NCBI RefSeq assembly: GCF_027921765.1
Contig: NZ_BSEJ01000019.1
Coordinates: 1 to 57,855, forward strand
DNA from: Microbacterium barkeri
GTDB taxonomy: Bacteria; Actinomycetota; Actinomycetes; Actinomycetales; Microbacteriaceae
Length of the DNA: 57,855 nt
Direction: 5' to 3'
A program made the translations under genes and the position numbers. This document shows positions 7,570 through 14,804 of the stretch, in pieces; positions within the stretch are counted from its first letter, which is position 1, and the number at the start of each line of letters is the position of its first letter. The notes under the pieces were generated by a model. The model did no database searches. It saw only the letters and a program-made list of their open reading frames with translations, and was not told the DNA's origin.

Positions 7570-8712
7570 ATGGCCGCGCCCCGACCCGCACGACTGCACG
7601 CGCTCGACGGCGTGCGCGGAGCGGCCGCGCTCGTCGTCGTGCTCTACCACGCGAGCCTCATCGCCCGGCCGTTCGCCGACGACGGGACGGCCCGCCTCAT
7701 CTGGGAGACGGCGACCGAGTCGCCCCTCAAGCTGGGGTTCGCGGGAACCGAGGCGGTCCAGGTGTTCTTCGTGCTGTCGGGCCTCGTCGTGACGCTCCCC
7801 GCGCTGCGCGCGGGGTTCTCGTGGCCCGGCTACTTCGTCTCGCGACTCGTGCGCCTCTACCTGCCCGTGTGGGCGGCCATCCTCTTCGCCGTCCTCCTCG
7901 TCGTGGCCATCCCGCGCGACTCCTCCCGGGTGACGCCCGACGTCTGGATCGTGAACGCTAATATCACCTTCCCCGACTGGGCGCTCGCGTTCGACGAGGC
8001 CACCCTCATGCCCGTGACGTACGACACGGTGAACACGCTCTGGTCGCTGCGCTGGGAGATCGTCTTCAGCGTGCTGCTGCCGGTGTTCGCGGCCGTCGCG
8101 CTGCTCCTGCGGCGCTGGGCCTGGCCGGCCGCGGTCGCGTGCATCGCGGCGATGGTCGCCGGCCGGGTGCTCGACGAGCGGCCCTTCGACCTCGACGCGC
8201 TCGTCTACCTGCCGACGTTCCTGCTCGGCTGCCTCATCGCCGTCCGCCTCGACGAGATCACCGCGTGGGCGCGGCGCCGGCCGCGGCCCATCCTGTGGCT
8301 CGCGCTCTTCGCCGCCTCCTGGCTGCTGCTCATCGCGTCGTGGTGGACGCGCCCGCTCGTGCCGCCCTCGAGCACGCTGGGGGAGGCGCTGTGGGGTCTC
8401 GCGGGCGCGGGCGCGGCAGGGCTCATCCTGCTCGCCGTGTGCTCCCCGCTCGCCGAGCGCGTGCTGCAGACGCGCCCGCTGCGCTGGCTGGGCGACATCT
8501 CGTTCAGCCTCTACCTCGTGCACGCGCCGATCCTCGCGACGCTCGCGTTCGCGTGGGGCGACGAGAACTGGGCGCTCGTCGCTCTCGCGGGCGTCCCGCT
8601 GAGCCTCGCGGTCGGGTGGCTCTTCCACCGCGGTGTCGAGCGGCCCTCCCACCGTGCCGCGCGCGCGGCGGGGCGCCGCGCGGAGCGCGCGTTCGCCCGC
8701 GTCACCGCCTGA
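7570..8712 (+). CDS. Acyltransferase 3 family membrane protein (OafA-like)
   Basis: A 380-residue integral membrane O-acyltransferase of the AT3 family, which modifies surface sugars. The N-terminal RLHALDGVRGAAALVVVLYH includes the R-x-x-D-G-x-R-G-x-A signature and the conserved His near residue 27. About ten hydrophobic helices follow. A TAGGCT -10 box at 7558-7563 lies 6 nt before the ATG, so it is probably leaderless. Its last 11 bases overlap tail-to-tail with the opposite-strand glycosyltransferase, which suggests joint evolution as a surface-glycan pair, though the acceptor is unknown. Confidence 0.9.
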   Translation: MAAPRPARLHALDGVRGAAALVVVLYHASLIARPFADDGTARLIWETATESPLKLGFAGTEAVQVFFVLSGLVVTLPALRAGFSWPGYFVSRLVRLYLPVWAAILFAVLLVVAIPRDSSRVTPDVWIVNANITFPDWALAFDEATLMPVTYDTVNTLWSLRWEIVFSVLLPVFAAVALLLRRWAWPAAVACIAAMVAGRVLDERPFDLDALVYLPTFLLGCLIAVRLDEITAWARRRPRPILWLALFAASWLLLIASWWTRPLVPPSSTLGEALWGLAGAGAAGLILLAVCSPLAERVLQTRPLRWLGDISFSLYLVHAPILATLAFAWGDENWALVALAGVPLSLAVGWLFHRGVERPSHRAARAAGRRAERAFARVTA

Positions 8713-10144
8713 GCAGGCGGTGCTTCCTGCGGTGCGCGCGGCGCATCGCCTGTCCCCACGCGCGGGTGACGTCCTCGTCGGAGAAGCGCTGCGCGCTCTC
8801 GACGGCCGCACGGCGCATCCGCATCCGCTCCTCCTCTGACGCTCCGACGAACCGCGCGACCGCGGCGGCCAGCGCCTCCTCGTCGCCTGCGGGAACGAGG
8901 AACCCGTTCTCGCCGTCGCGGATGATGTCGGCCGCCCCGTAGGGGACGTCGTACGCGATCGGCACGCAGCCCGCGGCGAGCGCCTCGATGAGGACGAGCG
9001 GGAAGCCCTCCGAGGTCGACGTCGACAGCAGGAAGGAGGAGCGCTCGAGGTGCGCGGCCGCGTCGGGCGCGTACCCGCGCAGCCGGATGCCGTCGTCGGC
9101 GAGCGGGGCGAGGCTCGCGCGGTCCTCGCCCTCGCCCCACACGTCGAGCTCGACGTCGAGGCCCGCGGAGCGGGCCGCGCGGACGGCCGCCATGGCGTGC
9201 GCGATGCGCTTGCGTCGGGTCAGGCTCGCGAGCATGATGCCGGCGCCGGGCGGCCGGCCCTCGAGCGGCGGCGCCTCGGGCAGGTCGCGGCCGTTAGGCA
9301 CGACGTCCAGGCACGCGTGCTCGCCGAGCAGGGCCACGACGTCGTCGCGCTGGCGCTGCGTGAGGAGCACGACGGCGTCGAACGCGTCCAGGTTCTCGAA
9401 CACGGGCCTCCGCGACTCCCGCAGGCGCCCCATCGGCCGCCGGCGTCCGACGAGATGCGACGCGTGCACGACGTGCATGGTCACCGCGTGCGGGCGGCGG
9501 TAGTCCATCGCCCAGCGTGCGACGGTCTTGCTGTCGACGACGAGGTACGACGGCTCGTCCTCGGTGAGCGCGTCGAGCCACGCGCGGTAGAGGCGCGCGA
9601 TGCGGCCCCACGACCGCACCGGCCGGCCGTCGCCGTCGCACAGGACGACGGACTTCCCGCCCGGGGTCCCGCGCTCGGCGACGTCGCGGCGCTCCGAGAG
9701 GAGCAGCGAGCCGTCCGCGCGGAAGTGGTCGGTCTGCAGGATCTCGCCGCCCTCTGATGCGCGCACGCGGCTGAGGACGATGTCGCCCCGGCGCCGCTCG
9801 GACAGCCGCTCGCCGTCACGCGGCGGCAGGGTCGCGAGCGGCGTGAACGGGTGCCGGTCAGGGCGGAGGGAGCCGCCGGGCAGGGGGTTCTCGCGCAGCC
9901 AGTCCCACAGATTGAGGAGGGTCATCCCGTCGACGATCATGCCCTCGCGCCGCAGACGCTCCTCCCTGGCCGGGTAGTCCGGGTCCGGATCGAACGTGAG
10001 CACGGTCACCGGCCGGTCGGCGAGACGCACGAACGCGCGGCTGCGGTGGAGCATCGCGGAGGTCATCCCGCCCCACGTGTCGTCGACCGACCACGTGAGC
10101 GCGTACTGACGCCCGCGGGGAAGCATCGGGCGGAGGTGCAGCAT
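8702..10144 (-). CDS. GT4-type glycosyltransferase
   Basis: A 480-residue GT-B fold glycosyltransferase of the group 1 (GT4) type. The C-terminal nucleotide-sugar domain shows the E-x7-E pattern within STSTSEGFPLVLIEALAAGC, plus ENGFLVPAGDEEALAAA. The N-terminal half resembles the poly(glycerol-phosphate) glucosyltransferase (TagE-like) group, with SVDDTWGGMTSAMLHR near the start; this finer placement is tentative. On the minus strand a TAGGCT box (complement of 10151-10156) lies 6 nt before the ATG, so it is likely leaderless. It probably builds a wall-linked or surface polymer. It converges on the acyltransferase gene with an 11-nt overlap. Confidence 0.85.
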   Translation of the reverse strand: MLHLRPMLPRGRQYALTWSVDDTWGGMTSAMLHRSRAFVRLADRPVTVLTFDPDPDYPAREERLRREGMIVDGMTLLNLWDWLRENPLPGGSLRPDRHPFTPLATLPPRDGERLSERRRGDIVLSRVRASEGGEILQTDHFRADGSLLLSERRDVAERGTPGGKSVVLCDGDGRPVRSWGRIARLYRAWLDALTEDEPSYLVVDSKTVARWAMDYRRPHAVTMHVVHASHLVGRRRPMGRLRESRRPVFENLDAFDAVVLLTQRQRDDVVALLGEHACLDVVPNGRDLPEAPPLEGRPPGAGIMLASLTRRKRIAHAMAAVRAARSAGLDVELDVWGEGEDRASLAPLADDGIRLRGYAPDAAAHLERSSFLLSTSTSEGFPLVLIEALAAGCVPIAYDVPYGAADIIRDGENGFLVPAGDEEALAAAVARFVGASEEERMRMRRAAVESAQRFSDEDVTRAWGQAMRRAHRRKHRLLRR

Positions 10145-10227
10145 CCGGAGAGCCTAAGTCGGCGGCCTCAGCGGTCCCAGGGGATTGCGCGTGTGGCGGA
10201 CGGTCTGCCAGGGGATCCATAACTCTG

Positions 10228-10261
10228 TTGCTTTGTGTGGGTTTCGGTTGTATTGTGTGGG
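10228..10261 (+). promoter_or_regulatory. fru operon promoter with 20-bp-spaced TTGTGTGGG repeats
   Basis: A -35 TTGCTT at 10228-10233 and -10 TATTGT at 10251-10256 are separated by 17 bp. Two direct repeats of TTGTGTGGG (in 10232-10241 and 10252-10261) are exactly 20 bp apart, one in the spacer and one over the -10 box. Binding there by the DeoR protein encoded just downstream would block RNA polymerase. The AT content is clearly above the surroundings. Confidence 0.7.
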
Positions 10262-10281
10262 AATCCGAAGGAGGATGCCGC

Positions 10282-11061
10282 ATGTACGCAACGGAGCGCA
10301 GAGAGCTCATCGAGCAGGCGCTGCTCGCCGACGCCCGCGTCGCGGTCGCCGATCTGGCCGAGCGCCTGGGCGTCACGACCGAGACCGTGCGCCGCGACCT
10401 CGCCGTCCTCGAGGAGGCCGGCGTCCTCCGCCGCGTCCACGGCGGCGCGGTTCCCGCCGACCGCGGCAGCCTCGCCGAGACCGACCTCAGGGAGCGCGTC
10501 GGCCGCCACGGCGTCGCCAAGCGGCGGATCGCGCAGCGTGCGCTCGACGCCCTGCCCTCCGGGTTCACGGGCTCCGTCCTCATCGACGCGGGCACGACCA
10601 CCGCGGCGCTCGCCGATCTGCTTCCCGCCCGGTTCGGCGGAGCGCGGGTCGAGGTGGTCACGCACTCGGTCGCGATCGCCGCCGCCCTGAGCGCGAGCGA
10701 GGGGGTGGCCCTCTCCGCGATCGGCGGACGGGTCCGCGGCGTGACCGGAGCGGCGGTCGGCGCGCGGACGGTCGAGGCGATCTCGTCCCTCCGGCCTGAG
10801 ATCGCCTTCGTCGGCGTCAACGGCCTCTCGGCCGCATTCGGCGCGAGCACCCCCGACCCCGACGAGGCCGATGTCAAGGGCGCGATCGTGCGCGCCGCGC
10901 GCCGCGTCGTCGTCCTCGCCGATGCGTCGAAGTTCGGCGAGGAGTCGCTCCAGCGCTTCGCGAGGCTCGACCAGCTCGACGTGCTCGTCACCGATCGCGC
11001 CCCCGACGCGGCGCTCGCCGCGGCGCTCGAGGACGCGGGAACGGAGGTCTGGGTCGCATGA
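10282..11061 (+). CDS. DeoR family regulator of fructose utilisation
   Basis: A 259-residue DeoR repressor. The N-terminal winged helix (about residues 6-56) includes VADLAERLGVTTETVRRDL and RRVHGGAV, both classic DeoR signatures; the C-terminal sugar-phosphate sensor has DAGTTT and SAIGG. RBS AAGGAGG at 10268-10274 sets the ATG at 10282. Its stop overlaps fruK (ATGA). Position as first gene of a fructose PTS operon implies that it senses fructose-1-phosphate or a related sugar phosphate and acts on the repeats at 10232-10261. Confidence 0.9.
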   Translation: MYATERRELIEQALLADARVAVADLAERLGVTTETVRRDLAVLEEAGVLRRVHGGAVPADRGSLAETDLRERVGRHGVAKRRIAQRALDALPSGFTGSVLIDAGTTTAALADLLPARFGGARVEVVTHSVAIAAALSASEGVALSAIGGRVRGVTGAAVGARTVEAISSLRPEIAFVGVNGLSAAFGASTPDPDEADVKGAIVRAARRVVVLADASKFGEESLQRFARLDQLDVLVTDRAPDAALAAALEDAGTEVWVA

Positions 11062-12059
11062 TCGTCACGCTCACCGCCAACCCGGCGCTCGACCGCACGA
11101 TCGCGCTGGACAGCGCCCTCGTGCCGGGTGAGGTGCACCGGGCCTCCTCCGCGCAGGAGGACGCCGCGGGCAAGGGCGTCAACGTCGCCCGGGTGCTCCA
11201 CGGCTCCGCGGTCGAGACCCTCGCGGTCCTGCCGCTCGCCGCGGACGACCCGTTCGCGGCGCTGCTCGACCCGACCCTGGCCATCCGCGCCGTGCCGACG
11301 ACGGCGCACGCCCGCGCGAACATCGCGCTGACGGATGCCGCCGGCGAGACGACGAAGATCAACCTCGCGGGCACCCCGCTCGGCGACGACGTGCTCCGCG
11401 CGCTCGTCGACGCCGTGGTCGCGGCCTCGGACGGCGCCGACTGGCTCGCCCTGTGCGGCTCGCTGCCCGCGGGCGCCCCCGGTGACCTCTACGCGACCGT
11501 CATCCACGCGGTGCGCGCCCGCGTCGCGCATCCGCCGCGGATCGCCGTCGACGCGACCGGGCCCGCGCTCGAGACCGTGCTCGCCCAGGCCGACGAGATC
11601 GGCGCCGTCGACCTCATCAAGCCCAACGAGGACGAGCTCGTGCAGCTCGCGGTCGACCTCTCGGCGCCGGATGTCGACCGGCCCGCGCTGCACTCGCGTC
11701 TCGTCCGCGAGGTCGAGGCCGACCCGATCGCCGCCACGGCGCGCCTCGCGCGGGAGCTCGTGCCCGGCACGGTCCGCGCGGCGCTCGTGACGCTCGGCGG
11801 CGACGGCGCGATCCTCGTCGACGCGCACGGCGTCTGGCACGCCGGCATCCCGGCGGGCGTCGACGTGCTCAGCACCGTCGGAGCGGGCGACAGCTCGCTC
11901 GCCGGCTACCTGCTCGCCGACCGGGCCGGGGCCGCCCCCGCCGAGCGGCTCCGCACCGCCGTCCGCTACGGCTCCGCGACCGCGGCCCTGCCCGGGACGC
12001 GCCTGGCGACCCCCGCCGATCTCCCGACCGGCGACATCCCCGTCCGCGCGCTCGACTGA
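11058..12059 (+). CDS. fruK: 1-phosphofructokinase
   Basis: This 333-residue PfkB-family kinase converts fructose-1-phosphate, the product of the PTS, to fructose-1,6-bisphosphate. LTANPALDRTIAL at the N-terminus and the anion-hole motif STVGAGDSSLAGYL with catalytic Asp278 identify it. It is slightly longer than the usual 310 residues; the extra is around residues 190-245 (a segment with DLSAPDVDRPALHSRLVREV). Translationally coupled to the regulator. Confidence 0.92.
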   Translation: MIVTLTANPALDRTIALDSALVPGEVHRASSAQEDAAGKGVNVARVLHGSAVETLAVLPLAADDPFAALLDPTLAIRAVPTTAHARANIALTDAAGETTKINLAGTPLGDDVLRALVDAVVAASDGADWLALCGSLPAGAPGDLYATVIHAVRARVAHPPRIAVDATGPALETVLAQADEIGAVDLIKPNEDELVQLAVDLSAPDVDRPALHSRLVREVEADPIAATARLARELVPGTVRAALVTLGGDGAILVDAHGVWHAGIPAGVDVLSTVGAGDSSLAGYLLADRAGAAPAERLRTAVRYGSATAALPGTRLATPADLPTGDIPVRALD

Positions 12060-12100
12060 GCGCACCCGAATCCCGCACCGCACCCATCCAGGAGGGCACC

Positions 12101-14137
12101 GTGTCCACCATCACCCCCCAGCTCGTCAGCCTCGACGAGGATCTCGGAGCCGACAAGGAAGCCGTGCTCCGCTCGCTCTCGGCGCGCTTCGTCGCGCAGG
12201 GCCGCGCCCGCGACGCCGAGGAGCTCTTCGCCGCCGCGTGGGCGCGCGAGGAGACCGACGCGACCGGCTTGCCGGGAGGCATCGCGATCCCGCACGCCAA
12301 GAGCGCGACCGTCACCCAGGCCTCGCTCGCCTTCGCGCGGCTCTCGCCGGGCGTCGACTTCGGCTCGTTCGACGGCCCGAGCGACATCGTCTTCATGATC
12401 GCCGCGCCCGACACCGCCGCCGAGGAGCACCTCGCCGTGCTCTCCACGCTCGCGCGGCACCTCATGGACGAGGACTTCCTCGCCGCGCTGCGCGGCGCGA
12501 AGGACGCCGATGAGGCCGTCGCGATCGTCCGTCACGCGATCGGCGAGGGCGACGGAGCTGCCGACGCGGAGCCGGTCGCGGCGGCGCCGACGCCGGCGGC
12601 TCCCGCCGACGGCGGACGGCAGATCGACGGGCGCCCCGTGCGGATCGTCGCGGTCACCGCGTGCGCCACCGGCATCGCCCACACGTACATGGCGGCCGAC
12701 GCGCTCGCCGCCGCCGCGAAGAAGGCCGGCGTGGAGTTCGCGGTCGAGCCGCAGGGCTCGAGCGGCTTCGACCGCTTCGACGCCGAGACGATCGCGCAGG
12801 CGGACGCCGTGATCTTCGCGGTCGACGTCGACGTGCGCGAGCCCGAGCGCTTCGCCGGCAAGCCCGTCGTGCGGCGCTCGGTGAAGGCGGGCATCGAGCA
12901 CGCCGCCGAGCTCATCGAGACGGCCGCGAAAGCCGCGGTCGACCCGGCGGCGGAGCGCGTGAGCGGAAGCGCGGCGGCGTCGACCGCCGCCGCCTCGGCG
13001 CAGAAGGAGTCGTTCGGCGCGAAGGTCAAGCGCGTGCTCCTCACGGGCGTCTCGTACATGATCCCGTTCGTCGCGGGCGGCGGCCTCCTGATCGCGCTCG
13101 GGTTCCTCTTCGGCGGGTTCCGCATCGATCAGGTCGCGAACCAGATCGTGATCGAGAACGCTCTGTGGAACCTGCCGGAGGGCGGCCTCTTCCAATACCT
13201 GGGCGCCGTGTTCTTCTCCATCGGCGGCATCTCGATGGGCTTCCTCGTCGCAGCGCTCGCGGGCTACATCGCGTTCGCGATCGCCGACCGCCCGGGCATC
13301 GCGCCCGGCTTCGTGGCCGGCTCGGTCGCCGTGCTCATGAGCGCGGGCTTCATCGGCGGCATCGTCGGCGGCGTGCTCGCCGGGCTCGCGGCCTGGTGGC
13401 TCGGCTCTCTCAGCGTCCCGCGCTGGCTCCGCGGCCTCATGCCCGTCGTGATCATCCCGCTGCTCGGCTCGATCTTCGCGTCGGGCCTCATGATCCTGTT
13501 CCTCGGCTGGCCGATCGCGGCGCTCATGAGCGCCATGACCGACGGGCTCAACGGGCTCGCGGAGTCGGGCCTCATCGTCGTCGTGGGCATCGTCCTCGGC
13601 CTCATGATGTGCTTCGACCTCGGCGGCCCCGTGAACAAGGTCGCGTACGCGTTCGCCGTCGCGGGCCTGGGAACGGCGACCGAGGGCAACGGCGTGCCGT
13701 ACCTCATCATGGCCGCGGTCATGACCGCCGGCATGGTGCCGCCGCTCGGCATGGCGCTCGCGTCGACCGTGCTCGCCCCCAAGGCGTTCACCGCGCCCGA
13801 GCGCGAGAACGGCAAGGCCGCGTGGCTGCTGGGCCTGTCCTTCATCTCGGAGGGGGCGATCCCGTTCGCGGCGGCCGACCCGCTGCGCGTCATCCCCGCC
13901 TCGATGCTCGGCGGGGCCGTCACGGGCGCGCTCTCGATGCTGTTCTCGGTCGGCTCGCGCGCCCCGCACGGCGGCCTGTTCGTGTGGTTCGCGATCGACC
14001 CGATCTGGGGCTTCGCGCTCTCGCTTGTCGCCGGCACCGTCGTCACGGCCTTCGCGGTCGTGCTCCTCAAGCGGTTCGCGCGTCGCCGCACCGACGCTCC
14101 CGCACCGGCTCTCGAGGAGGCCGTCGCGATCGCCTGA
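12101..14137 (+). CDS. fruA: PTS fructose transporter subunit IIABC
   Basis: A single 678-residue polypeptide with the three fructose-specific PTS domains in order A-B-C. IIA (residues about 1-150) has the phosphorylated His65 in GGIAIPHAKSA. IIB (about 175-275) has Cys188 in VTACATGIAHTY. IIC (about 305-665) is the membrane channel, with repeated Gly-rich helices. An Ala/Glu-rich linker joins A and B. GTG start with GGAGG upstream. No HPr or enzyme I gene is in the window, so the phosphoryl donors must be encoded elsewhere. It is followed at once by a strong terminator. Confidence 0.95.
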   Translation: MSTITPQLVSLDEDLGADKEAVLRSLSARFVAQGRARDAEELFAAAWAREETDATGLPGGIAIPHAKSATVTQASLAFARLSPGVDFGSFDGPSDIVFMIAAPDTAAEEHLAVLSTLARHLMDEDFLAALRGAKDADEAVAIVRHAIGEGDGAADAEPVAAAPTPAAPADGGRQIDGRPVRIVAVTACATGIAHTYMAADALAAAAKKAGVEFAVEPQGSSGFDRFDAETIAQADAVIFAVDVDVREPERFAGKPVVRRSVKAGIEHAAELIETAAKAAVDPAAERVSGSAAASTAAASAQKESFGAKVKRVLLTGVSYMIPFVAGGGLLIALGFLFGGFRIDQVANQIVIENALWNLPEGGLFQYLGAVFFSIGGISMGFLVAALAGYIAFAIADRPGIAPGFVAGSVAVLMSAGFIGGIVGGVLAGLAAWWLGSLSVPRWLRGLMPVVIIPLLGSIFASGLMILFLGWPIAALMSAMTDGLNGLAESGLIVVVGIVLGLMMCFDLGGPVNKVAYAFAVAGLGTATEGNGVPYLIMAAVMTAGMVPPLGMALASTVLAPKAFTAPERENGKAAWLLGLSFISEGAIPFAAADPLRVIPASMLGGAVTGALSMLFSVGSRAPHGGLFVWFAIDPIWGFALSLVAGTVVTAFAVVLLKRFARRRTDAPAPALEEAVAIA

Positions 14138-14147
14138 TCCGCGCGGC

Positions 14148-14186
14148 GCACGGCGCCCCATCCGCTCGCCGGATGGGGCGCCGTGC
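14148..14186. terminator. Bidirectional terminator between fruA and the YdeI-like gene
   Basis: A 17-bp perfect stem, 14148-14164 with 14170-14186 (starting GCACGGCGCC), with loop CTCGC. It sits between two convergent genes (stops at 14137 on + and 14193 on -) and can serve both. Confidence 0.85.
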
Positions 14187-14192
14187 TGTCGA

Positions 14193-14636
14193 TCAGCCCC
14201 GCAGCTCGGCGAGCGCCTTCTCGAGGCGGCGCTCGCGCGTCGCCTCCTGCTTGGCCTCCGCGATCGACCGTGCGATCTCCTTGCGGCGCGAGTACGCGAG
14301 CGCGTCGAAGGCGGCCTTCGCTGCGGGATCCGCCGCGAGCGCCTCGGCGAGCGCGGGCGGCACCTCGACCGTGCGCTCTGCCGCGTCGAGGGCGATCTCG
14401 ACCTCGACCTCGTCGCCGATCTCGACGCCCAGCTCGGCGCGCGCGGCCTTGCTGAGCCCGAGCATGTTCTCGCCGCCCATCCGCGCGATGCGCAGCCGTG
14501 CGACTCGGTCGCCGATCGTCACGACGACAGGCGGGTTCTTCACCGAGCCGAGCGCGGCCACCTGCTCGTCCGAGAGCAGGATGGCCGCGGCCGGTCCGCG
14601 CGCATGGATGGTGGTGTGCAGCTGCAGGGCGTTCAT
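14193..14636 (-). CDS. DUF1905/YdeI-OmpD-associated family protein
   Basis: A 147-residue protein with an N-terminal DUF1905 barrel (about residues 5-88, LQLHTTIHARGPAAAILL then VTIGDRVARLRIARMGG) and a C-terminal YdeI-like helical tail (AFDALAYSRRKEIARSIAEA). Members are sometimes called bacteriocin-protection proteins, but the biochemical role is not established. The ATG at 14636 is preceded on the minus strand by TATCGT (complement of 14643-14648) with a 6-nt gap, which favours this start over an in-frame ATG 18 codons upstream. Confidence 0.8.
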   Translation of the reverse strand: MNALQLHTTIHARGPAAAILLSDEQVAALGSVKNPPVVVTIGDRVARLRIARMGGENMLGLSKAARAELGVEIGDEVEVEIALDAAERTVEVPPALAEALAADPAAKAAFDALAYSRRKEIARSIAEAKQEATRERRLEKALAELRG

Positions 14637-14804
14637 GCGGTCACGATAGCGGCCTCGGATCCGTGTTCGGATGCGTCGCGCCCTGCACATGTGCCGCGAG
14701 TGGCCGGTCAGGCGGGCGGATGGCGGCCGGACGCGGCAAGGACGTCGGGCGAAGCCGGGTGGGCCGGGCGACCTCCCCCGCCGCCCGGGGTCGCGGCGTC
14801 CGGC

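Noticed and set aside
7570..10144. A full capsule or wall teichoic acid cluster
   Set aside because: Only one acyltransferase and one glycosyltransferase are present, with no flippase, polymerase or export genes.
10228..10281. N-terminal extension of the DeoR protein from ATG/GTG codons near 10228
   Set aside because: The region is the promoter, with -35, -10 and repeats; AAGGAGG fixes ATG 10282.
14637..14804. A gene in the 168-bp gap between the YdeI-like and YhgE genes
   Set aside because: No frame has a plausible start and composition; I see nothing there apart from GC-rich spacer.
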